Made by a program: the position numbers and the translations under genes | Assembly (NCBI GenBank): GCA_030726195.1 | Contig: JANREF010000103.1 | Coordinates: 1-7,818 of the forward strand | From: Burkholderiaceae bacterium | GTDB lineage: Bacteria > Pseudomonadota > Gammaproteobacteria > Burkholderiales > Burkholderiaceae_C | DNA: 7,818 nucleotides | Direction of reading: 5' to 3' | The notes under the pieces: generated by a model | The model's database searches: none | The model's input: the letters and a program-made list of their open reading frames with translations, nothing else | Told to the model about the DNA's origin: nothing | In this document: piece after piece, positions 1-6,244 of the stretch | Layout of the letters: every line of letters starts with the position of its first letter | Numbering within the stretch: position 1 is the first letter of the stretch

Positions 1-910
1 CAGCGGCCACCATGCCGCACACGTCAAAGCTCTCGGGTGTATCCGGTGTGTCTGGTGTGTCGGGGCCTTTGGCCCACACTTCGTCGCCCACCGATACGCC
101 CACCGATATGGCCGCCGCGTCGGCGCTGGCATCAAGCACTTGGGCGAGCATGGCCCTGCGTTTGATGGCTCCCCTAAACTGGCTTCTCGCCACCACCTCT
201 TGTCCGGGGTAGCAGCCTTTTTTGAAGTTCACGCCGCCCACAGACTCGTAATTGAGCATTTGTGGCACAAAGGCTTCAAAGGTGGCCTCGCTCACCACCG
301 CCACGCCGCTGGCGACGTAGGCGTGCTGCCACAGCGCAGCCAGCGCCTGGGCATGGTGGTTGTCGTCATCGCTGGTGGGTGCTGGTGCCGATACAGCGCT
401 TGGTGCAAGCGCTACAAAAGCTTGCATACCGTGTGCAGCGGGCCAAGCCACCACTGGCAGGGTATGGCCCATGCAGCTGGCTGCTGTGCGCTGCCATGCA
501 GGTGCCGCAGCATCGGCGCTGGTTTGGCGCACAAAACCCATGACTTGGTATTGGTCTGAGGCATCGCTGAGCTTGCACTTGGCACGCATCACAAACATGG
601 ACAAGCGTTTGAGCGTCTTGGCCAGCAGGTCTTTGGGCAAGAGCAGGGCAATGCCTTGCTCGCCCACGTGCAGCGCAACCATGCTGGCTTGCATGCGGCC
701 TTTGACGTTGCAAAAAGCGGCCAGTCTGGCGTTGCTGTCGTTTAACGACAAGATGTCATTGGACAGCTGTTTGTGCAAAAAATCAGCTGCATCGTCGCCG
801 GTGGCCAACATCACGCCCCACTGCGTTAACGGGCACAGCTGGTCAGGGGCCAATGCCTCAATGGCTTGGTCGGCGGGTGGGGTGCTGGTGGGTGCGTCGT
901 GGTGTGACAT
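1..910 (-). CDS. ygfZ: tRNA-modifying/folate-binding protein YgfZ (3' end cut off)
   Basis: YgfZ is a cytoplasmic folate-binding protein of the aminomethyltransferase (GcvT) fold. It supports assembly or repair of certain Fe-S enzymes, such as the tRNA methylthiolase MiaB. Reading the minus strand from the ATG at 910-908 gives about 303 uninterrupted codons that run off the left edge, so the gene has no stop in view. The family signature KGCYPGQE lies at about residues 231-238 (nt 220-197); its cysteine, C233, is the conserved functional residue. It is preceded by FVPQMLNYESVGGVNF and followed by VVARSQFRG, both typical of the family. The N-terminal part has the expected DFLHKQLSNDI and FCNVKGRMQAS blocks. 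Only the end of the C-terminal barrel is missing. No clear Shine-Dalgarno precedes the ATG. In-frame 9-nt and 12-nt duplications near the end (35-61 and 85-108) add DTP and SVG repeats. It is transcribed divergently from mltG. Confidence 0.93.
   Translation of the reverse strand, partial: MSHHDAPTSTPPADQAIEALAPDQLCPLTQWGVMLATGDDAADFLHKQLSNDILSLNDSNARLAAFCNVKGRMQASMVALHVGEQGIALLLPKDLLAKTLKRLSMFVMRAKCKLSDASDQYQVMGFVRQTSADAAAPAWQRTAASCMGHTLPVVAWPAAHGMQAFVALAPSAVSAPAPTSDDDNHHAQALAALWQHAYVASGVAVVSEATFEAFVPQMLNYESVGGVNFKKGCYPGQEVVARSQFRGAIKRRAMLAQVLDASADAAAISVGVSVGDEVWAKGPDTPDTPDTPESFDVCGMVAA
35..61 (-). repeat. 9-nt tandem repeat x3 inside ygfZ
   Basis: Three successive 9-nt units (35-43, 44-52, 53-61) read GATACACCC, GACACACCG and GACACACCA on the coding strand and encode Asp-Thr-Pro three times. 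They differ only at a few positions, so they look like recent in-frame duplications in a surface loop of YgfZ. Confidence 0.8.
85..108 (-). repeat. 12-nt perfect tandem duplication inside ygfZ
   Basis: The plus-strand 12-mer CGCCCACCGATA occurs twice back to back (85-96 and 97-108) with no mismatch. On the coding strand it gives the doubled motif Ser-Val-Gly-Val. Being a multiple of three, it leaves the frame open. Confidence 0.85.
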
Positions 911-1162
911 GACTTGTGGTGCTTGTACTGTGTGAATGCCTGCTAACAAAGGCTGATGAAAGCTGTGTACCGCTTTGCTTGGTGTCTCAGATCTGGTCAG
1001 GGCTGGTAATGGTCCCGGTGGCGTTGGTACGCAGGTGGAGCCCTCATGGCCCAAGTGGCCCAAGTCGCTCAGTGGCCATCTCCACCCATTCCCGCCGTTT
1101 GGTGAGATGATTATGCGTGTGTGGACTTAACCTTGCCCGCGTCTTACTTTTTTCTTCTCGAC
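911..1162. promoter_or_regulatory. Divergent intergenic region ygfZ/mltG
   Basis: This gap separates two genes reading away from each other, so promoters for both must lie in it or just inside the gene starts. I could not assign a convincing -35/-10 pair. Visible landmarks are a 9-nt direct duplication TGGCCCAAG (1047-1055 and 1056-1064) and a pyrimidine-rich stretch with six consecutive T at about 1148-1153, just before the mltG ATG. The promoter role is inferred from gene orientation alone. Confidence 0.4.
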
Positions 1163-2170
1163 ATGCTCAAGACCATCAAACGACTGTTTATTGCTGTGGT
1201 ACTCGCCGGCCTTGGCTTGGTGGCATCTGTGGCGTGGTGGAGCCAAAAGCCCCTAGCCATGACGCTGGCCGAAGGGCAAACCGTCTTGGACTTGCGGGTG
1301 CCGCCCAAATCGACGGCCATGTCGGTGGCCAAGGCCCTCAACGCCTCGGGTGTGGACACGTCCGCGCGTTTGTTGTTTGAGTGGTTCAGGTGGTCGGGGC
1401 AGGCGCGTGACATCAAGGCAGGCAGCTACGAGTTGGCCCCCGGTATCACGCCCACGCAGCTGCTCGATGTGCTGGTGCAAGGCAAACAAGCGCTGCGCCG
1501 GGTGACCTTCATTGAGGGCTGGACCTTCAAGCAAGTGCGTGCTGCACTGGCGCAAGCGCCAGACCTAGAGCCTGTGACGGCCAGCTGGAGCGACGCACGC
1601 ATCATGGCGGCGCTGGGGCGCGGCGCACAGCACCCGGAGGGGCGATTTTTCCCGGATACCTACGTCTACCCCAAGCATGGCGACGACATAGACGTGCTGC
1701 GCCAAGCGGCCAACCACATGGACACCACCTTGGCCGCGGTGTGGGCCAAGCGCAGCGCACGCACGCCTGTGGACACCCCCGCCGAGTTGCTCACGCTGGC
1801 CAGCATCATCGAGAAAGAAACCAACCACAACCCCGACAGGCCGCTTGTTGCAGGCGTGTTTGCCAATCGCTTGCGCATTGGCATGCGGTTGCAAACCGAC
1901 CCCACTGTGATTTATGGCTTGGGCGACAGCTTCGACGGCAACTTGCGCCGCGACCACTTGCGCGCAGACACCCCTTACAACAGCTACACCCGCGCGGGTC
2001 TGCCCCCCACTCCCATCGCCATGCCTGGCGAGGCCTCGCTCAAGGCTGCCTTGGCACCGGCCACCACGGATGCGCTGTATTTCGTGGCCAAAGGCAACGG
2101 CACCAGCGCCTTCAGCAACAGCTTGGCGCAGCACAACCGCGCTGTACAACGCTACATTTTTGGGCGCTGA
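1163..2170 (+). CDS. mltG: Endolytic murein transglycosylase MltG (YceG family)
   Basis: MltG is an inner-membrane lytic transglycosylase that cuts nascent peptidoglycan strands and is thought to set glycan length. From the ATG at 1163 the product has 335 residues, close to the family norm. It opens with MLKTIKRLF and a single hydrophobic anchor (about residues 8-26), leaving the rest in the periplasm. A LysM-like stretch follows (TLAEGQTVLDLRVPP). The catalytic block LASIIEKET lies at residues 212-220 with E217 as the expected catalytic acid, matching E218 of E. coli YceG. The substrate-groove motif MRLQTDPTVIYG follows at 241-252, and YNSYTRAGLPPTPIAMPG completes the signature. A GTG at 1121 in the same frame would add 14 residues before the anchor. 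I prefer 1163 because it gives a normal signal anchor, though neither start has a good ribosome site. tmk follows 60 nt later. Confidence 0.95.
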   Translation: MLKTIKRLFIAVVLAGLGLVASVAWWSQKPLAMTLAEGQTVLDLRVPPKSTAMSVAKALNASGVDTSARLLFEWFRWSGQARDIKAGSYELAPGITPTQLLDVLVQGKQALRRVTFIEGWTFKQVRAALAQAPDLEPVTASWSDARIMAALGRGAQHPEGRFFPDTYVYPKHGDDIDVLRQAANHMDTTLAAVWAKRSARTPVDTPAELLTLASIIEKETNHNPDRPLVAGVFANRLRIGMRLQTDPTVIYGLGDSFDGNLRRDHLRADTPYNSYTRAGLPPTPIAMPGEASLKAALAPATTDALYFVAKGNGTSAFSNSLAQHNRAVQRYIFGR

Positions 2171-2176
2171 CACAGC

Positions 2177-2190
2177 CGCCCGAGCGGGCG
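2177..2190 (+). other. Short GC-rich hairpin between mltG and tmk
   Basis: CGCCC (2177-2181) pairs with GGGCG (2186-2190) around a GAGC loop, 6 nt after the mltG stop. A short TTTT run occurs at 2204-2207, but 13 nt past the stem, so this is a weak attenuator or processing candidate and not a clear intrinsic terminator. It is the only structured element in the 60-nt gap before tmk. Confidence 0.3.
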
Positions 2191-2230
2191 CGTTAAGCTA
2201 GACCTTTTACAGACACGCACGATCACACCC

Positions 2231-2965
2231 ATGAGTCAACTTAAACGCGGTTTATTCATCAGTTTTGAAGGCATCGACGGTGCGGGCAAATCCACGCACA
2301 TCGACGGTTTGGCGGACTTGTTTCGCCAGCAAGGCCGCCAAGTGGTGCAAACCCGCGAACCCGGCGGCACGCCTCTGGCTGAGAGCCTGCGTGAACTGGT
2401 GCTGCACCAAGCCATGGACCCGTTGACCGAGGCCTTGTTGGTGTTTGCCGCCAGACGCGACCATCTGGTGCACGTGATTGAACCCGCGCTAGCCCGTGGC
2501 GATGTGGTGTTGTGCGACCGCTTTACAGATGCCACCTTTGCCTACCAGGGCGCAGGGCGCGGCTTCGACCTGGCCACCCTCAGCACACTAGAGCAATGGG
2601 TGCAAGCCAAGCCCAACGACGGCGGCCTGCGCCAGCCCGACCTCACGATGTGGTTCGATTTGGCCCCCGAGGTGGCGGCCCAGCGCCTGGCTTTGGCGCG
2701 CGAGGCGGACCGCTTTGAGGCCGAGTCTTTGGCCTTTTTCGAGCGCGTGCGCGCCGGCTACCGCGCCCGCTTCGAGGCAGCGACCGGGCGCTTTGTGCGC
2801 ATCAACGCCGACCAAAGCAAGCATCTGGTGTGGCAGCAGATCACCCACAACATGGTGCAGCGTGGCTGGTTGGCCATCATGGTGAACAGCGCGGCCTTCA
2901 AGCCCGACGTCCCCAAGGCGGCACAGGCTACACAGGCTGTACCCGCCACAGGTCGAGGCCATTGA
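2231..2965 (+). CDS. tmk: Thymidylate kinase (dTMP kinase)
   Basis: This cytosolic enzyme phosphorylates dTMP to dTDP with ATP, an essential step towards dTTP. The protein has 244 residues. The P-loop GIDGAGKST is at 14-22 and REPGGT, which contacts the nucleotide, at 42-47. The DRF motif is at 96-98, followed by [13 protein letters not shown], which binds the thymidine monophosphate. The LID region AREADRFE is at about 156-163. An arginine in the LID together with a P-loop lacking one is the arrangement known for the E. coli-type enzyme. Bacterial Tmk is usually about 205-215 residues; the excess here is an Ala/Thr/Pro-rich C-terminal tail after the [12 protein letters not shown] segment, which contains a 9-nt duplication. 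There is no clear Shine-Dalgarno before the ATG. The stop lies 4 nt before holB, so the two are very probably cotranscribed. Confidence 0.96.
   Translation: MSQLKRGLFISFEGIDGAGKSTHIDGLADLFRQQGRQVVQTREPGGTPLAESLRELVLHQAMDPLTEALLVFAARRDHLVHVIEPALARGDVVLCDRFTDATFAYQGAGRGFDLATLSTLEQWVQAKPNDGGLRQPDLTMWFDLAPEVAAQRLALAREADRFEAESLAFFERVRAGYRARFEAATGRFVRINADQSKHLVWQQITHNMVQRGWLAIMVNSAAFKPDVPKAAQATQAVPATGRGH
2921..2938 (+). repeat. 9-nt tandem duplication in the tmk C-terminal tail
   Basis: GCACAGGCT (2921-2929) is followed directly by ACACAGGCT (2930-2938), differing at one base. It encodes Ala-Gln-Ala then Thr-Gln-Ala, in the tail that extends beyond the usual Tmk core. Confidence 0.65.
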
Positions 2966-2969
2966 GCGC

Positions 2970-4016
2970 ATGAGCGACACCGAACAAGGCGCGCTGGCGC
3001 CCTGGCTGCAAACGCAGCTGTTGCAGTTGCTGACGCAGCGCGGCCACGCCTTGTTGCTCAGCGGCCCCCCGGGCCTGGGCCAATACGAGTTGGCCTATGC
3101 CTTGGCGCAGGCTTGGTTGTGCGACGCGCCCACGCCGCAAGGCGCTTGCGGGCAGTGCGCCTCATGCCACAGCGTGGCCGTGCGTGCCCACCCCGATTTG
3201 CATGTGCTCATGCCCGAGACGGTCGCTCCCGAGTTGGGTTGGCCGCTGCCACCCGCCGCGCAAGATGCGATAGACAAAAAAGAGCGCAAGCCCAGCCGCT
3301 GGATACGCGTGGATGCCGCGCGCGCCGCCGTGGCCTTCACCCAAATGACCAAAGCGCGCTCGCGCTTTCAGGTGGTGCTGATTTACCCCGCGCAACGTCT
3401 GAACGTGGAATCGGCCAACACCCTGCTCAAAACTCTAGAAGAGCCGCCGGGCGACGTGCGGTTTGTATTGGCCACCGAAGCGGCGCACATGCTGCTGCCC
3501 ACCATTCGCAGCCGCTGCCTCACGCACACCATGAGCTGGCCCACGCCCGAGATGTCGCAGGCATGGCTGAGCCACACCGTGCAACCCGCTCCCGATGCTG
3601 CAACCGCGCACACGTGGCTGCGCGCCGCCGGTGGTCGCCCCATGGACGCCTTGCTGTGGGCCGAGCGCGGCTTGACCAGCGCGCAGTGGAGCGCCTTGCC
3701 TAAGGCCGTGGCCAAAGGGCAGCTGGGCGGTATGCAAGACTGGGACAGCCCCGCTATTTTGGACACCATGCAAAAAATCGCCCACGACACCCAAGCCGCT
3801 TGGGTGGGCGCGCCGCCTCGTTTCTTTGACGCTGCCGATTTGCCCGAGCTGCCGCACCTGCGCGCGCTGGAGCAATGGGCGCTGCGCTTGGCCAACTGGC
3901 GACGCACCGTCGAGCACCCCTACAACGCGAGCTTACAAACCGAGGCCTGGATGGCCGATGCAGCCATGGTGTTTGCGCCACCAGTACGCGCCGGCAGGGC
4001 AGGGCTAAAGGTTTGA
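2970..4016 (+). CDS. holB: DNA polymerase III subunit delta'
   Basis: Delta' is the non-ATPase 'stator' of the clamp loader, which opens the beta clamp together with delta and the gamma/tau subunits. The protein has 348 residues. The former Walker A is GPPGLGQ (32-38), with glutamine replacing the nucleotide-binding lysine, as expected for a subunit that does not hydrolyse ATP. Four zinc-binding cysteines, C51, C60, C63 and C66, match the spacing of E. coli delta' (50, 59, 62, 65). Next come a linker with a KKERK patch, then SANTLLKTLEEPP (to about residue 160) and the SRC motif at 181-183, which supplies the arginine finger. The C-terminal half is the helical collar. The start is the first ATG after tmk, with GAGG at 2955-2958 as a plausible ribosome site. 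The stop codon TGA (4014-4016) lies inside the first unit of a 12-nt repeat array. Confidence 0.95.
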   Translation: MSDTEQGALAPWLQTQLLQLLTQRGHALLLSGPPGLGQYELAYALAQAWLCDAPTPQGACGQCASCHSVAVRAHPDLHVLMPETVAPELGWPLPPAAQDAIDKKERKPSRWIRVDAARAAVAFTQMTKARSRFQVVLIYPAQRLNVESANTLLKTLEEPPGDVRFVLATEAAHMLLPTIRSRCLTHTMSWPTPEMSQAWLSHTVQPAPDAATAHTWLRAAGGRPMDALLWAERGLTSAQWSALPKAVAKGQLGGMQDWDSPAILDTMQKIAHDTQAAWVGAPPRFFDAADLPELPHLRALEQWALRLANWRRTVEHPYNASLQTEAWMADAAMVFAPPVRAGRAGLKV

Positions 4017-4080
4017 ATTCGGGTTTAAATTAGGGTTTGAATCAAGGCTTAACTTGGGGCTTGAGGAAGGGTTTGACGCA
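4009..4080 (+). repeat. Degenerate 12-nt tandem array, six units, beginning inside holB
   Basis: Six consecutive 12-nt units start at 4009, 4021, 4033, 4045, 4057 and 4069. They read AGGTTTGAATTC, GGGTTTAAATTA, GGGTTTGAATCA, AGGCTTAACTTG, GGGCTTGAGGAA and GGGTTTGACGCA, so the consensus start is RGGYTTRA with a freer second half. The first unit contains the holB stop. Because 12 is a multiple of three, every later unit also places TAA or TGA in the holB frame, giving six in-frame stops in a row. The periodicity is plain by eye. Origin by repeated duplication of the gene's end is an inference. Confidence 0.8.
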
Positions 4081-4310
4081 GCATGCAACGGGCTTCACGC
4101 GGCTTGATTCGGCTTTAGGCGACTTTAGGGGCGCTTAGCGAATGCCCAAGGTGATGCAAGCGCCAGCCTACACGCAACAAAACAGGCACGCATCCACACA
4201 CGATACGACTCCACACCTAGCCCCAAGTCCAAACCCAAATTCAAATCGAAAATCCAAGCCAGATCGGCAGTAACACCTACAACACCAGCGACAGCGATAC
4301 CCACACCACC
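4017..4310. other. Non-coding holB-tatD gap (repeat-rich, no pilZ)
   Basis: No credible gene lies here. The left third holds the 12-nt array. Then comes a 10-nt-phased tract at 4091-4140 (units beginning GGCTTC, GGCTTG, GGCTTT, GACTTT and GCGCTT). The right part holds similar 12-nt-period sequence on the minus strand. An A/C-rich leader (about 4265-4310) runs into the tatD ATG without a Shine-Dalgarno. Many Burkholderiales and Pseudomonas genomes carry pilZ between holB and tatD; no PilZ-like reading frame is visible. A tatD promoter could sit here, but none can be assigned. Confidence 0.7.
4213..4260 (-). repeat. Inverted counterpart of the 12-nt array
   Basis: Read on the minus strand, 4260-4213 falls into four 12-nt units: GGCTTGGATTTT, CGATTTGAATTT, GGGTTTGGACTT and GGGGCTAGGTGT. 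They resemble the plus-strand array. The 10-mer ACTTGGGGCT is exact at 4052-4061 (plus) and 4228-4219 (minus), and 4011-4026 matches the reverse complement of 4231-4246 at 14 of 16 bases. The two arrays therefore face each other across roughly 150-200 nt and could pair as a long imperfect stem in RNA or single-stranded DNA. Confidence 0.6.
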
Positions 4311-5177
4311 ATGTTCATTGACTCCCACTGCCACCTCAACTTCCCCGAACTCAAGGGCGATCTAGACGCCATCTTGCAGCGCATGGTGCAAGCCAGCGTG
4401 GACCAAGCCGTGTGCATTTGCACCAAAGTAGAGGAGGCCGACGAGGTGCTGCACATCGCCGAGCAGCACAACAACCTGTGGGCCAGCGTGGGCGTGCACC
4501 CCGACAACGAAGGTGTCAGCGAGCCCAGCCAAGGCTGGCTGGTACAGCGCAGCCACCACCCCCGTGTGGTCGCCATAGGCGAGACCGGGCTGGACTACTA
4601 CCGCCTGAACGGGCGCACCGTAGCAGACATGCAGTGGCAACGCGACCGCTTTGCCACACACATTGCCGCCGCCAGAGCGGTGGACTTGCCACTGGTGGTG
4701 CACACACGCAGCGCCAGCGACGACACCATGCGCATGCTGCGCGAGCTGGGCGGCTACGGCAGCGTGGACGCTGCTGGTACAGGCGAGGGCGTGGCTACAG
4801 ACAACGGCACCGCGTTGCCCCGCGCGCGCGGGGTGTTGCATTGCTTTACAGAAAGCCTTGAAGTGGCCAAGGCCGCGTTGGACATTGGGTTTTACATTTC
4901 CTTCTCGGGCATCATCACCTTCAAAAATGCTGCCGATTTACGCGAGGTGGTGGCCTATGTGCCCAATGACCGCTTCTTGATTGAGACCGACAGCCCTTAC
5001 TTGGCGCCAGCCCCGCACCGTGGCAAAACCAACACGCCAGCCTTTGTTCCGCTGGTGGCCCAGCAAATTGCACAGTGCAAACACATCAGCGTGGAGGAGG
5101 TGGGGCGCTTGAGCAGCGAGAATTTTTACCGTCTGTTTTCAAAAGCAAGTGTCGTCGCGCCCGTATCACTACCATGA
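4311..5177 (+). CDS. TatD family metal-dependent hydrolase (YcfH-like)
   Basis: TatD-family proteins are TIM-barrel hydrolases of the amidohydrolase superfamily. Characterised members are metal-dependent DNases acting on DNA ends or damaged DNA; the role of this paralogue is less certain. In E. coli the holB neighbour is ycfH. The 288-residue product shows all metal ligands: H6 and H8 in DSHCHLNFP, E91 in IGETGLDYY, H131 in VVHTRSA, H177 in VLHCFTES and D227 in IETDSPYLAP. PHRGKTNTPAFV follows, a family hallmark. The H131-H177 spacing of 46 exceeds the roughly 25 seen in E. coli TatD because of a Gly/Ala/Thr-rich insertion (GTGEGVATDNGTA region), probably a surface loop. The start is the ATG giving MFIDSHCH, which is where the family begins. 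There is no Shine-Dalgarno; CACCACC precedes it. It is separated from holB by 294 nt, so it may have its own promoter. Confidence 0.93.
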   Translation: MFIDSHCHLNFPELKGDLDAILQRMVQASVDQAVCICTKVEEADEVLHIAEQHNNLWASVGVHPDNEGVSEPSQGWLVQRSHHPRVVAIGETGLDYYRLNGRTVADMQWQRDRFATHIAAARAVDLPLVVHTRSASDDTMRMLRELGGYGSVDAAGTGEGVATDNGTALPRARGVLHCFTESLEVAKAALDIGFYISFSGIITFKNAADLREVVAYVPNDRFLIETDSPYLAPAPHRGKTNTPAFVPLVAQQIAQCKHISVEEVGRLSSENFYRLFSKASVVAPVSLP

Positions 5178-5191
5178 GTAAGCTGCGACAA

Positions 5192-5230
5192 CTGGGCTGC
5201 GACCACTGCGCTAAGACGGTCAAAGCCCAG
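5192..5230 (+). other. Inverted repeat downstream of tatD
   Basis: CTGGGCT (5192-5198) and AGCCCAG (5224-5230) form a perfect 7-bp stem with a 25-nt loop, 14 nt after the tatD stop. No T-run follows, so it is not a typical intrinsic terminator. It may help end or stabilise the tatD transcript, or be chance. Confidence 0.25.
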
Positions 5231-5254
5231 TCCATCGCGGCTTGCTCAACTTAA

Positions 5255-5330
5255 TGTCGCATTACAACTAACATGAAGTATTCAATGCAGTACATTGTAA
5301 ATATTAATTATTTTAGTTTTCGTGTTGTAC
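5255..5330 (+). promoter_or_regulatory. AT-rich tract spanning the annotated ankyrin-gene start
   Basis: Base composition switches abruptly here from GC-rich to strongly AT-rich (for example ATTGTAAATATTAATTATTT at about 5294-5313), then returns to GC-rich at about 5330. In such a genome this is the kind of tract that holds a promoter. Possible elements such as TTACAA (5262-5267) and TATTAAT (5302-5308) do not form a well-spaced -35/-10 pair, so no exact promoter is claimed. The tract overlaps the first codons of the ankyrin gene, which leaves the start uncertain. Confidence 0.35.
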
Positions 5331-6244
5331 CACTGCACACAACATTGCTTCGGGCATTGTCTGCCTGCGTATGCTCCCTCAGCGCGCTCGGCACGTCTAT
5401 CTTTGCAGCTGCGTTTGCAGCTGCGTTTGCATCTGTGTTGCTGTTATCCAGCCCGCCCACCTGGGCGCAAACCGTGTTTCCAAGTATTTACGACACCCCC
5501 CTAGCGCCCACAACACCGCCTGTTGCATCGTCCGCAACTCAGGCGGTAGATACTGCTCAACAAGAAACCACCGCCCTTGAAGCGCAAGCCAATGCCGCGG
5601 AGCGCGCCAAAGCGCAGCAGCTTGCGCAACGCGCCAAGAGCACAGACACTTTTTGGGCCGCTATTCGGCGTGACGACGCTTGGGCCATGAGCAACGCCAT
5701 TGCAGCAGGCGTCTCACCCAGCGCCACGTTACCCAACGGCAACACGGCTTTGCACCAAGCGGTGGGCGAGCCAGCGCCCAGCATTGCAGCCATGCTCATC
5801 AAGCAGCCAGGTGTGGACATCAACGCGCGCAATGCCGCCGGTGAAACACCGCTCATGCTGGCCGTCTTGCGCGGGCAGGCCGCCATGGCACAGGCCTTGG
5901 TCGCGGCCAAAGCTGGCGTCAACCACCCGGGCTGGACACCGCTGCACTACGCCGCGGCCAGCACCAACGAAGGCGCGCCCGCCATGATCAACTTGCTGTT
6001 AGAGCACTACGCCTATATAGATGCCGAATCACCCAACGGCACCACGCCGCTCATGATGGCCGCGCGCTACGGGCTGCTCGCCAGCGTGGCCCAATTGCTC
6101 GAGGCCGGGGCCGACGTCACCGTGACCAACGCGCAAGGCCTAAGCGCCCTGGACTTTGCCCAAGCCGGTGACAAGCCTGACGCCATTGCGCTGCTCAAGC
6201 GCGACAACGTTGACAAGGCGAGCTTGCCGCCTGGGCAGTGGTAA
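5273..6244 (+). CDS. Exported ankyrin-repeat protein, function unknown
   Basis: The frame gives 323 residues. After a long N-terminal region, a hydrophobic segment (about 43-59, with FAAAFAAAFASVLLL) ends in PPTWAQ, a signal-peptidase-I-like site near residues 65-66, so the mature protein should be periplasmic or secreted. A Thr/Pro/Ala linker and an Ala/Gln/Glu-rich helical stretch (about 85-120) follow. Then come about five ankyrin units: 124-155 (divergent), NGNTALHQAV from 155, NAAGETPLMLAVLRG from 187, GWTPLHYAA from 220, NGTTPLMMAARYG from 255 and a degenerate final unit NAQGLSALDFAQA from 286. Ankyrin repeats mediate protein binding and give no enzymatic clue. The ATG at 5273 lies in an AT-rich tract without a Shine-Dalgarno; TTG at 5345 would give a more normal signal-peptide length. 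It lies 95 nt after tatD and converges on ligA. Confidence 0.85.
   Translation: MKYSMQYIVNINYFSFRVVPLHTTLLRALSACVCSLSALGTSIFAAAFAAAFASVLLLSSPPTWAQTVFPSIYDTPLAPTTPPVASSATQAVDTAQQETTALEAQANAAERAKAQQLAQRAKSTDTFWAAIRRDDAWAMSNAIAAGVSPSATLPNGNTALHQAVGEPAPSIAAMLIKQPGVDINARNAAGETPLMLAVLRGQAAMAQALVAAKAGVNHPGWTPLHYAAASTNEGAPAMINLLLEHYAYIDAESPNGTTPLMMAARYGLLASVAQLLEAGADVTVTNAQGLSALDFAQAGDKPDAIALLKRDNVDKASLPPGQW
5402..5431 (+). repeat. 12-nt tandem repeat in the signal-peptide coding region
   Basis: TTTGCAGCTGCG occurs at 5402-5413 and 5414-5425 without mismatch, followed by a half copy TTTGCA (5426-5431). It encodes Phe-Ala-Ala-Ala twice plus Phe-Ala and lengthens the hydrophobic core of the signal peptide in frame. 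Confidence 0.85.

Noticed and set aside
360..935. 191-codon plus-strand frame opposite ygfZ
   Set aside because: It is the complement of a gene with a clear family signature (KGCYPGQE) on the other strand.
1121..1162. GTG start for mltG 14 codons upstream
   Set aside because: It would put MDLTLPASYFFLLD before an already complete N-terminal anchor; the ATG at 1163 gives the family-typical N-terminus.
3063..3086. Defective delta' ATPase site as a sign of damage
   Set aside because: A Walker A without lysine is normal for delta', which does not hydrolyse ATP.
4125..4334. 69-codon minus-strand frame with DLNLGLDLGLG
   Set aside because: The apparent peptide repeat is the 12-nt repeat read in frame; the frame overlaps the tatD start and has no family resemblance.
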